NCBI GenBank assembly: GCA_027403435.1
Contig: DAHZDR010000353.1
Span: forward strand, 1 to 8,611
DNA from: Deltaproteobacteria bacterium
GTDB lineage: Bacteria; Desulfobacterota; Binatia; Binatales; Binataceae
Length of the DNA: 8,611 nt
Direction of reading: 5' to 3'
Shown one piece after another: positions 1 to 6,486 of the stretch (the first letter of the stretch is position 1; each line of letters opens with the position of its first letter). The position numbers and the translations under genes were made by a program. The notes under the pieces were generated by a model, which had not been told where the DNA came from, made no database searches, and worked only from the letters and a program-made list of their open reading frames with translations.

Positions 1-922
1 TTTGAATTTGATTGACGATTTTCGGCCCGATCTGGTGGCGGTTTTTGGCGCCGATCATATTTATCGGATGGACATTGCGCAGATGATCGAGTTCCATCTG
101 GAGCGCAAGGCGGCGGTTTCCGTGGCGGCCCTGCCGGTGGCGCTCGAGGAGGCCGATCAGTTCGGCGTGCTGGAGGTCGATTCGGGCCTGCGGGTCATCG
201 GTTTCGACGAAAAGCCCAAGCAGCCCCCGCGGGCGATGCCGGGCGCGCCCGGCAAATGCTTCGCCTCGATGGGCAATTATCTGTTCGATCCGCAGGTGCT
301 GCGCACGGCGTTGATCGAGGATTCGCAAAACCACAACAGCCATCACGATTTCGGTCGCGACCTGATTCCGGCGCTGATCGAGCGCACCCCGGTTTACGCC
401 TATAATTTCATGGCCAACCGAATCCGCGGCGATTCCGAGGAAAATCTCAGCTACTGGCGCGACGTCGGGACGCTGGAGGCCTATTATGAGGCTAACATGG
501 ACTTGCGCGACGCACGGCCCCACCTGAACCTCTACAACACCTATTGGCCGCTGCGGACGGCCTATTACAATCAACCTCCGGCGAAGTTCGTCTTCAACGA
601 GCATGGCCGGCGCGGCGAGGCGCTGCATTCGGTGATTTCCGAAGGCTGCATCATTTCCGGCGGCTCGGTGCGCAATTCGGTGCTGGGCCGTTCGGTGTTT
701 GTGCATTCGTACAGCGATATCGACGATTCGGTGATCATGGATTATTGCGATATCGGCCGCCATGCGCGGATCCGGCGGGCGATTATCGACAAAAACGTGA
801 CGATCGCGGAGGGCGACGTAATCGGTTACGATCTCGAACAGGATCGCAAACGGTTCTTGGTCACCGATTCCGGAATCGTGGTGATTGCCAAGGCGCCGAA
901 ACGGGAGGGCGTGTTCATTTGA
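1..922 (+). CDS. glgC: Glucose-1-phosphate adenylyltransferase (ADP-glucose pyrophosphorylase), 5'-truncated by window edge
   Basis: This enzyme makes ADP-glucose from glucose-1-phosphate and ATP, the committed step of bacterial glycogen synthesis in the cytoplasm. About 306 residues are visible; the family is near 420-430, so roughly the first 115-120 residues, including the N-terminal nucleotide-binding glycine-rich loop, lie before the window. Counting from the first complete codon, I see FGADHIYRMD (15-24), whose Asp18 matches the family's catalytic Asp; FDEKP (68-72), whose Lys binds glucose-1-phosphate; GNYLFD (91-96); DFGRDLIP (116-123); and YWRDVGTLEAYYEANMDL (151-168), a GlgC hallmark. 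The C-terminal left-handed beta-helix follows (about 210-275, ISEGCIISGG then IIDKNVTIAEGDVIGYD), ending in a typical tail. The reading frame opens on the edge, so its first TTG codon is not the true start. The stop overlaps the TTG start of the next gene. Identification is secure. Confidence 0.97.
   Translation, partial: LNLIDDFRPDLVAVFGADHIYRMDIAQMIEFHLERKAAVSVAALPVALEEADQFGVLEVDSGLRVIGFDEKPKQPPRAMPGAPGKCFASMGNYLFDPQVLRTALIEDSQNHNSHHDFGRDLIPALIERTPVYAYNFMANRIRGDSEENLSYWRDVGTLEAYYEANMDLRDARPHLNLYNTYWPLRTAYYNQPPAKFVFNEHGRRGEALHSVISEGCIISGGSVRNSVLGRSVFVHSYSDIDDSVIMDYCDIGRHARIRRAIIDKNVTIAEGDVIGYDLEQDRKRFLVTDSGIVVIAKAPKREGVFI
903..909 (+). promoter_or_regulatory. Ribosome binding site for the acyltransferase TTG start
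   Basis: GGGAGGG lies inside the last codons of glgC, nine bases before the TTG at 919. It is the strongest Shine-Dalgarno-like match near this junction and decides the start in favour of TTG 919 over ATG 1057, which has no purine-rich element before it. The arrangement suggests translational coupling to glgC. Confidence 0.6.
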
Positions 923-1995
923 GCGTAGCGAACGACCCGCAAGACAATTTAGGCGCGGCGGCGAAGGCGGGCGGCGGGAACCGTCAGTCGCGCGCGGCGG
1001 GGCGCACCCGGCTGAGCGCGACGGCGGCCGAGCGCGCCGCCATCCACAGACGGCGGATGCGCGTCGCAAGACTCGATCTGGGGCCGGGCGATCGCGCGAT
1101 CTACTATCTTCTGGTCGGGCTGATCCATCTGCTTAGCCTGATTCCCGATTTCCTGCTCTATCCGCTTGGGGTCGCGGGCGGATGGCTCGGCTATATGCTC
1201 GACCGCCGGCACGTGCGGATCGGGATGCGCAATCTCGAGATCGCGTTTCCCGAGCGCGACGTGGCCGCGCGGCGGCGCATCCTGCGCGCGTCTTATATAA
1301 ATCTCGGCCGGGGCGCGGCGGAGTATATCCGGCTGGGCGGCTTCTTCTATAGGCGGCTCGCGCGGCGCGTGCGCTATGTGCGGCTTGACTATCTGAATGA
1401 AATCATCGCGCGCGGCGCGGCCCGCGGGGTGCTGGTCCTGAGCGCTCATTTCGGCAATTTCGAGCTGTTGGCGCCGGCGCATGCGATGCACGGCCATCAG
1501 ATTGGCCTGGTGCATCATACGCAGCGGTTTATCGCGGGCGACGCGCTGACGACCTTCGTGCGCAAGCGCGCCGGAGTCACGATGATGCGCAAGTACGCCG
1601 CCGCGCGGATGGTGTTGCGGGCGCTCAAGCGGGGCGAAGTGGTCGGCATCCCGTTCGATCAGAACGCCAAGCGCAGCGAGGCGGTGTTCGTGCCGTTTTT
1701 CAGCGAGCTGGCGGCGACCGCGAGCGGACTGGCGCGGCTGGTCGCGATTTCGCGCGCGGCGGTGGTTCCGGTCTATCTGGTGCGCGAGCCCTCGATGCGC
1801 ACGCATCGGATTGAGATTTACGACGAGATTCCGATCCAACGCACGGACGACGCGGGGGCCGATGTCGTGGAGAACACGCGGCGCTTCATGCAGCCGCTGG
1901 AGGAAATCGTGCGGCGCTATCCGGAGCAGTTCTTGTGGACCCATCGGCGCTACCGCACGCGGCCGCGCGGGTTGCCGCCGATTTACGATTCCTGA
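919..1995 (+). CDS. LpxL/HtrB-family lysophospholipid (lipid A) acyltransferase
   Basis: Predicted membrane-bound acyltransferase that moves a fatty acyl chain onto a lipid acceptor, by family most often the lipid A precursor on the inner face of the inner membrane. From the TTG at 919 the protein has 358 residues. The family signature H-x4-D/E is present as HFGNFE (177-182, His177 and Glu182 catalytic). Further family blocks are RRHVRIGMRNLEIAFPE (96-112), FDQNAKR (246-252), VFVPFFSELAATASG (256-270) and PEQFLWTHRRYRTRP (335-349). A hydrophobic anchor spans about 61-83. The first 46 residues are an Ala/Arg/Gly-rich basic tail; starting at ATG 1057 would give 312 residues, closer to the usual 290-320. 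I prefer TTG 919 because it overlaps the glgC stop and has a good ribosome site. The exact acceptor (LpxL, LpxM or another lipid) cannot be told. The 3' end overlaps the convergent protease gene by 13 bp. Confidence 0.9.
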   Translation: MSVANDPQDNLGAAAKAGGGNRQSRAAGRTRLSATAAERAAIHRRRMRVARLDLGPGDRAIYYLLVGLIHLLSLIPDFLLYPLGVAGGWLGYMLDRRHVRIGMRNLEIAFPERDVAARRRILRASYINLGRGAAEYIRLGGFFYRRLARRVRYVRLDYLNEIIARGAARGVLVLSAHFGNFELLAPAHAMHGHQIGLVHHTQRFIAGDALTTFVRKRAGVTMMRKYAAARMVLRALKRGEVVGIPFDQNAKRSEAVFVPFFSELAATASGLARLVAISRAAVVPVYLVREPSMRTHRIEIYDEIPIQRTDDAGADVVENTRRFMQPLEEIVRRYPEQFLWTHRRYRTRPRGLPPIYDS

Positions 1996-2954
1996 GCGTC
2001 GCGCGGCCGCGCGATTCGCGGCAGCAGCGCGCAGAGCGCCAGCGCGACGACCCACGCGGCCGGCGCCGCGATCAGCGGAACCGGTCCCGGTCCGGCGATC
2101 CATCGCGGCGGCGCGGCGCCATCGATGAACGCCCCCCAGCTTTTCGCGCCGAGCACGAAGCCGGCGTGCATCCCGACCGCCATCCAGACGTTGCCGGTGA
2201 GCAGGCAGGTTTCGCCGAGCGCGATTCCGAGCAGGAACAGGCCGAGCAGCGCGGGCGCCGCCGCGGCGGGATGGCAGAGCAGGGCGGCGCTGGCGCGGAG
2301 AGTCTCGAGTCCGGCGGCGGGATGGAAGCCGGTGACGTAATAGTGCGCCGGCGAACGCAGCAGATGGACCACGGCGTAAAACGCCGAACTCGCGATCAGC
2401 GCGCCGCGCGCGCCGCAGTCGTCACGCATCCCGGCCAGCAAAAAGGCGCGGAAGAAAGCCTCCTCGATTAGCGCGATCGCGAGCGCGGCCGGAAGCTGCG
2501 CGAGCGCCCGCATCATCGCCGCGCCAAGCCGCGCCTGCGGCGCTGGCGCCGGCGCCGCGGCGCGCGCGATCGCGAACAGTATCGCCAGCGCGGCGAGCGC
2601 CAGGCCGAGGCCGATCGCGAAGCGCCCAAGATTGCGCCGTGGCGCGGCGAATCCGGCGCGGACCAGCGGGATAAAGCGCAGCCGGCGCGAAGCGATTAGC
2701 AGCGCCGCCAGCAGCACCGCCATCACCACGCGGTCGAAGATGCGCGGGAACGGAAAGCGGAAACCGAGCGCGGCCACGGCGTCGGCCACGATCGGCGCCA
2801 GGATCACGGCGGCGGCGAGGCCGGCGGCCAGCGCGAGCGCAAAGCGCGGCGTGAAAGAGTTGGCGGCGGCGCGGCGGCGATGCGGTGTGAGAGTCACTTT
2901 TGCGCGGGACAAAACCAGGGTTTCGCGTTTAGCGGTTGGCGCGCGCCGACGCAA
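1983..2954 (-). CDS. CPBP family intramembrane metalloprotease
   Basis: Probable polytopic inner-membrane protease of the CPBP (Rce1/Abi-like) family; these cleave or bind substrates within the membrane, and the substrate here is unknown. From TTG 2954 it has 323 residues. The diagnostic motifs occur in order inside hydrophobic segments: EEAFFR (164-169, EExxxR), YAVVH (193-197, matching FxxxH with Tyr for Phe) and GMHAGF (261-266, His263). The usual HxxxN/D motif has Val at the last position, which I recall as common in an HAGW-like subgroup. Hydrophobic spans lie near 38-64, 75-89, 111-131, 150-166, 184-198, 233-250, 255-270 and 290-312. The start is uncertain: residues 1-19 are basic with lower third-position GC than the rest, and a GTG at 2897 (304 residues) is a good alternative. 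Neither has a clear ribosome site. It lies about 46 bp downstream of the SDR gene on the same strand, probably co-transcribed. Confidence 0.85.
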   Translation of the reverse strand: MRRRAPTAKRETLVLSRAKVTLTPHRRRAAANSFTPRFALALAAGLAAAVILAPIVADAVAALGFRFPFPRIFDRVVMAVLLAALLIASRRLRFIPLVRAGFAAPRRNLGRFAIGLGLALAALAILFAIARAAAPAPAPQARLGAAMMRALAQLPAALAIALIEEAFFRAFLLAGMRDDCGARGALIASSAFYAVVHLLRSPAHYYVTGFHPAAGLETLRASAALLCHPAAAAPALLGLFLLGIALGETCLLTGNVWMAVGMHAGFVLGAKSWGAFIDGAAPPRWIAGPGPVPLIAAPAAWVVALALCALLPRIARPRDAQES

Positions 2955-3000
2955 GCGCGTGCGGCCACGGCAACTGGATTTTTTCCGCCGAGCGCATCGC

Positions 3001-3777
3001 TCAGAGGCGCTTGGGCCGCAGCGGATCGTTGAGCGGTTCGAGCGTGATTTCGACCGGGCAGGCGCCCGGCGGCGCCGCGATCACCTGTATCACCGCCGCG
3101 GCGACGTCTTCCGCGCGGAGCATCAGGGAACGGTCGAGGCGCTTGTTGGGGGGAATCAGGGCGGTATCGACCAGGCCCGGAAGCACGGCCGCGATACGGA
3201 TTTCGCGCGCGCGCAGTTCGGCGAAAGCCGCCCGGGTGAAAGCGACCAGTCCGGCCTTGGCCGCGGCGTAAACGGCCTCGCCAACGGGGGTCAGGCGGGC
3301 GGCGGACGAGGCGATATTGACGATGGCGCGCGCGGCTGGCGGAGAGCTTTCGCGCGCCGTCATGAAGTGGGCGGCGGCGAGCCGGGTCAGCGCGATCGGC
3401 GCGCGCAGGTTGAGCGCGAGGACGCGATCCTGATCGGCGGCGCGCATCCGCGCCAGCGGCGTGCGCGGCGGCGCCCAACCGGCGTTGTTGACCAATACGT
3501 CGAGCCGGCGGTAGCGTCCCAGCGTCGCGGCGAACAGATTTTCGGGCGCGTCCGCGTCGGCCAGATCGACCAGCACGATCAGCGCGCGATGCGGGGGCAG
3601 TCCGGTGGCGGCGCGGGTCTGTTCGAGCTCGTCGCGGGTGCGCGCGGCCAGGCATAGGGAATAACCCGCGCGGGCCATCGCGAGCGCGACGGCGCGGCCG
3701 ATTCCGCGGCCGGCGCCGGTGACGATCGCAATCGGCGCCGGGTCATGCTCCGAGGGCGGGGTGGGGGATTTATCCAT
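3001..3777 (-). CDS. SDR family NAD(P)-dependent oxidoreductase
   Basis: Classical short-chain dehydrogenase/reductase, a cytosolic Rossmann-fold enzyme reducing a carbonyl or oxidising an alcohol with NAD(P)(H). The full 258 residues match the usual 240-260. Motifs in order: TGAGRGIG (20-27, dinucleotide loop), a conserved Asp at 71, NNAG (97-100), Asn123 in ALNLRAP, Ser157 in NIASSAA, and YxxxK as Tyr170/Lys174, which together complete the catalytic tetrad; LPGLVDT (199-205) is the segment after the active site. Arg residues after strand 2 (AARTRDELEQ) suggest NADP(H) preference, an inference from family trends. The substrate is unknown; FabG-like ketoreductases and sepiapterin reductase-like enzymes share these motifs. 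ATG 3777 is the start that keeps a normal-length N-terminus; the ribosome site is weak. It is the first gene of a minus-strand pair with the CPBP protease and is divergent from the mutase gene. Confidence 0.93.
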   Translation of the reverse strand: MDKSPTPPSEHDPAPIAIVTGAGRGIGRAVALAMARAGYSLCLAARTRDELEQTRAATGLPPHRALIVLVDLADADAPENLFAATLGRYRRLDVLVNNAGWAPPRTPLARMRAADQDRVLALNLRAPIALTRLAAAHFMTARESSPPAARAIVNIASSAARLTPVGEAVYAAAKAGLVAFTRAAFAELRAREIRIAAVLPGLVDTALIPPNKRLDRSLMLRAEDVAAAVIQVIAAPPGACPVEITLEPLNDPLRPKRL

Positions 3778-3850
3778 GGCGGAAATCGCGGAATCCTGAC
3801 GCGCGAAGCTGGGCGTTGGCGGTTGAATTGGCGATTAACCAGCCTGAATT

Positions 3851-3866
3851 TCGCGACGAATCGCGA
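3851..3866. repeat. TCGCGA inverted/direct repeat hairpin
   Basis: TCGCGA-CGAA-TCGCGA. Each half is itself a palindrome, so the element reads both as a perfect 6-bp stem with a four-base loop and as two direct copies spaced ten bases apart, one helical turn. This geometry suits either an RNA hairpin upstream of the mutase or a dimeric protein-binding site. In such GC-rich DNA a chance origin is possible. Confidence 0.35.
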
Positions 3867-3869
3867 GCG

Positions 3870-3882
3870 GGCGCAAGGCGCC
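3870..3882. repeat. GGCGC-AAG-GCGCC hairpin
   Basis: Perfect 5-bp stem with a three-base loop, three bases after the TCGCGA element. It encloses an AAGG that could serve as ribosome site for an alternative upstream ATG at 3885, which would add 14 residues to the mutase. No T-run follows, so it does not look like an intrinsic terminator. Confidence 0.3.
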
Positions 3883-3926
3883 AGATGGTTGCATGGCCGG
3901 TCATCGCCAAACACAATTATAAGCTA

Positions 3927-5285
3927 ATGAATCCACAAGTCTTTCGCGAATACGATATTCGAGGCGTGGTCGAAGAGGATTTCGACGACGAGTTCGTGGT
4001 CGATTTGGGCCGCGCCTACGCGACGATCCTGCTGCGGGCCGGCAAGCGCTCGATTACGCTTGGCCGCGACTGCCGGCTGACCTCCGACGCGCTGCGCGAT
4101 TTGTTGCTCGAGGGGCTGCTGCCGAGCGGCATCGACGTGGTCGATGTCGGCGTCGTGCCGACGCCGTTGCTGTATTTTTCGGTGCGGCACTGGGGGATGG
4201 ACGGCGGCGCGATGATCACCGGCAGCCATAACGCGGCCGAATACAACGGCTTCAAGCTGGGTGTGGGGCCATCGACGATTTTCGGCGCCGAGCTTCAGCG
4301 CGTGCGGCAAATTATCGAGGCGCGCGCGTTCGTCTCCACCGGGCGCAAGGGCGATTTGAGCGCGCGGCCGGTGCTGCCCGATTATCGCGACTATATCAAG
4401 CGCAATATCCATGTGCGGCCGGGGATGAAGGTTGCGGTCGATGGCGGCAACGGCTGCGGCGGGGTGGTCGCGGCGCCGCTGATGCGCGAGCTGGGTTTGG
4501 AGACGGTCGAGTTGTATATCGAGATGGACGGCCGCTTCCCGCATCATCATCCCGATCCGACCGTCGAAGCGAACATGCGCGATTTGCAGGCCGCGGTGGT
4601 AAATTCCGGCGCCGAAATCGGCATCGCCTACGACGGCGACGCCGATCGGATCGGCGCGGTCGATGAGCATGGGCGGATCGTCTGGGGCGACGAGCAGATG
4701 GTGGTTTACGCGCGCTCGATTCTCAAGGAGCGGCCGGGCGCGGCGATTATCGGCGACGTCAAATGCTCGCAGCGGATGTACGACGATATCGCGAAGCATG
4801 GCGGGCGGCCGATCATGTGGAAAACCGGCCATTCATTGATCAAAAGCAAGCTCAAGGAGGAAAACGCGGCGCTCGCGGGCGAAATGAGCGGCCACATGTT
4901 TTTCAACGACCGCTATTACGGCTTCGACGACGCCATCTACGCCTCGTTCCGGCTGCTCGAAATCGTCAGCCGCGAGGGCCGCACGCTCGGCCAGTTGCTG
5001 GCGGATCTGCCGCGCGCCTGTTTCACGCCGGAGCTGCGCCTGGATTGTCCCGACGACCAGAAATTCGAAGTGGTGCGCAAGGCGGTGGACTACTTCCGCG
5101 CGCATTACGAGACGATCGATATCGACGGCGCGCGGGTGAATTTTCCCGGCGGATGGGGTCTCGTGCGCGCGTCGAACACGCAACCCGCGCTGGTGATGCG
5201 CTTCGAGGCGAAGGACGAAGCGACGCTCGGCGGGATTCGCGCGCTGTTCGAGGCGAAGCTCAAAGAGCTGGGCGCGAATTTGTGA
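3927..5285 (+). CDS. algC: Phosphomannomutase/phosphoglucomutase (AlgC type)
   Basis: Cytosolic alpha-D-phosphohexomutase interconverting 6-phospho and 1-phospho forms of mannose and, by family, glucose; it supplies mannose-1-phosphate for GDP-mannose and can supply glucose-1-phosphate. From ATG 3927 it has 452 residues, the normal family length. Key features in order: FREYDIRG near the N-terminus (6-13), the phosphoserine loop TGSHNA with Ser100, the metal-binding loop DGDADR (236-241; Asp236, 238 and 240), the sugar-specificity loop GEMSGH (318-323, Glu and Ser as in Pseudomonas AlgC) and the phosphate-binding loop RASNTQP (414-420). The open frame extends upstream to 3816, but that stretch shows no family similarity. 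ATG 3885 is possible, though ATG 3927 puts the conserved FREYDIRG block at the usual place. Its stop overlaps the GTG of the guanylyltransferase gene, so the two form an operon. Dual mannose/glucose use is inferred from the AlgC-like loops. Confidence 0.95.
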   Translation: MNPQVFREYDIRGVVEEDFDDEFVVDLGRAYATILLRAGKRSITLGRDCRLTSDALRDLLLEGLLPSGIDVVDVGVVPTPLLYFSVRHWGMDGGAMITGSHNAAEYNGFKLGVGPSTIFGAELQRVRQIIEARAFVSTGRKGDLSARPVLPDYRDYIKRNIHVRPGMKVAVDGGNGCGGVVAAPLMRELGLETVELYIEMDGRFPHHHPDPTVEANMRDLQAAVVNSGAEIGIAYDGDADRIGAVDEHGRIVWGDEQMVVYARSILKERPGAAIIGDVKCSQRMYDDIAKHGGRPIMWKTGHSLIKSKLKEENAALAGEMSGHMFFNDRYYGFDDAIYASFRLLEIVSREGRTLGQLLADLPRACFTPELRLDCPDDQKFEVVRKAVDYFRAHYETIDIDGARVNFPGGWGLVRASNTQPALVMRFEAKDEATLGGIRALFEAKLKELGANL

Positions 5286-6385
5286 AGCGCGCGGGCGGAA
5301 TTCGCGGCGCGGATCAGGCGGCCGAGGCGGACCAGCGCGCGGCCGCGCTGATCATCGCGGGCGGACGCGGCACGCGCTTTTGGCCGGAAAGCCGCGCTGG
5401 ACGGCCCAAGCCGTTGTTCGCTCTCGACGGACGCACGTCGCTGCTCTCCGACACGATTGCGCGGCTTCGCCCGCCGCTTGCGGCCGATCGGATCTTCGTG
5501 CTGGCGTCCGCCGACCAGCGCGCGCCGTTCCGCAAGGCGCTGCGCGGACTGTTGCCGGCGGACAACCTGATCGTCGAACCCGAGGGCCGGGGCACCGCCG
5601 TCGCGATTGCCTATGGCGTCGCGACGATCGCGCGGCGGCGCGGCGCGGATACGGCGGTCGTCGTGACGCCGGCGGACCATTACGTGACGCCGGCCGCGGA
5701 TTTTCGCGCGACGATTGCCGAGGCGCTCGGCCTGGCGCGCGCGCATGACGCGATTGTGGTCGTGGGCGTCACGCCCACCAGCGCCGAAACCGGTTACGGC
5801 TATCAGCAAGTCGGACCGGCGGTGGGCGCCGGCTTCAAGGTCGCGCGCTTCGTCGAAAAACCCGCGCCGGCGGCCGCGCGCCGGATGGTGAAATCGGGAC
5901 GCTATCTGTGGAACGCGGGAATCTTCGTGATGCGCGCCGGCGTGCTGGCGGCCGAGTTGCGGCGGCATGCGCCGGCTTTGGCCGCCGCGATGGAGCGCTT
6001 CGGCGCGATCGGCGCGCGCGAACTGCCGCGCTATTATCGCGGGCTTAAATTCGATTCGTTCGATCGCGAGTTGGCGGAGAAAAGCCGCAACGTGCTCGGC
6101 GTGCGCGCCCGGTTCAACTGGTTTGACGTTGGCAGTTGGCAGGGCTTGTGGGCGGCGCTCCGGCCGGCCGGCGGCGCCAACGTGCTGAGCGGCAACGTGA
6201 TCGCGCTCGGCGCCAACGGCGTGCTCGCGCGCGGCGGCAGGCGCCTGATGGTGCTGCTGGGAGTGGACGATCTGGCCGTGGTCGATACCGGCGACGCGAT
6301 TTTGATTGCGCGGCTGTCGGCGTCGCAGGAAATTCGCCGCGTGACCGAAGAGCTCGCCCGTCGCGGCCTCAATCGTTACCTCTGA
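5282..6385 (+). CDS. manC: Mannose-1-phosphate guanylyltransferase (GDP-mannose pyrophosphorylase)
   Basis: Cytosolic nucleotidyltransferase making GDP-mannose from GTP and mannose-1-phosphate, the product of the gene just upstream. It has 367 residues from GTG 5282, normal for the single-domain form; the C-terminal mannose-6-phosphate isomerase domain of bifunctional proteins is absent. Motifs: the nucleotide signature GGRGTRFWP (27-35) with RPKPL (41-45), EPEGRGTAVAIAYG (99-112), TPADHY (129-134), ETGYGYQ (169-175), VEKP (191-194), WNAGIF (210-215) and FDVGSW (281-286). The family block usually close to SIDYxVMEK reads SFDRELAEK (259-267), a noticeable divergence. The GTG start overlaps the mutase stop by four bases. 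No ATG, GTG or TTG occurs between it and the nucleotide signature, which settles the start, although the ribosome site is weak. The open frame continuing upstream through the mutase gene is a GC-rich artefact. Another NDP-sugar pyrophosphorylase is possible but less likely given the neighbour. Confidence 0.92.
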   Translation: MKRAGGIRGADQAAEADQRAAALIIAGGRGTRFWPESRAGRPKPLFALDGRTSLLSDTIARLRPPLAADRIFVLASADQRAPFRKALRGLLPADNLIVEPEGRGTAVAIAYGVATIARRRGADTAVVVTPADHYVTPAADFRATIAEALGLARAHDAIVVVGVTPTSAETGYGYQQVGPAVGAGFKVARFVEKPAPAAARRMVKSGRYLWNAGIFVMRAGVLAAELRRHAPALAAAMERFGAIGARELPRYYRGLKFDSFDRELAEKSRNVLGVRARFNWFDVGSWQGLWAALRPAGGANVLSGNVIALGANGVLARGGRRLMVLLGVDDLAVVDTGDAILIARLSASQEIRRVTEELARRGLNRYL

Positions 6386-6486
6386 GCGGGCCAAGCGTTC
6401 GGCCTAAGCGCGCGGACGCGGCCGCGGCGCCTGGTCGAGCGCATGGCCAGCGGATGCGGGCGCGTTTATGTCAGGCGTCGCGGCGC

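Larger units (their letters stand above)
3778..3926. promoter_or_regulatory. Divergent intergenic region between SDR and mutase genes
   Basis: This 149-bp gap between two outward-facing genes must hold promoters for both. It is richer in A/T than its surroundings, especially at 3823-3850 and 3911-3926 (AATTATAAGCTA directly before the mutase ATG). I could not assemble a convincing -35/-10 pair with normal spacing on either strand. It contains the two small hairpins listed separately. No Shine-Dalgarno sequence precedes ATG 3927, so the mutase mRNA might be leaderless or start very close to the ATG. Confidence 0.5.

Noticed and set aside
949..2103. Long minus-strand open frame (384 codons) antisense to the acyltransferase
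   Set aside because: Arg/Ala/His-rich low-information protein with no motif; typical stop-poor antisense frame of GC-rich DNA. The plus-strand gene has clear family motifs.
2941..2984. T-run (2979-2984) after GC-rich repeats as a forward intrinsic terminator
   Set aside because: The stem candidates are imperfect and lie too far from the T-run, and no plus-strand gene ends nearby.
3816..3926. N-terminal extension of the mutase to 489 residues
   Set aside because: The added 37 residues resemble no family member, have lower GC and cover the divergent promoter region; ATG 3927 gives the standard 452 residues.
4763..5281. Upstream extension of the guanylyltransferase frame inside the mutase gene
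   Set aside because: The extension encodes Arg-rich sequence without family similarity and lies wholly inside a confident gene; the GTG at 5282 gives the normal length.
5105..6394. Long minus-strand open frame (429 codons) antisense to manC
   Set aside because: No recognisable domain, composition driven by GC bias, fully overlapped by a gene with complete nucleotidyltransferase motifs.
6386..6486. Possible bidirectional terminator between the convergent manC and HExxH genes
   Set aside because: Only short GC-rich inverted repeats (such as GGCC-8-GGCC) and no T-run on either strand; not a convincing intrinsic terminator.
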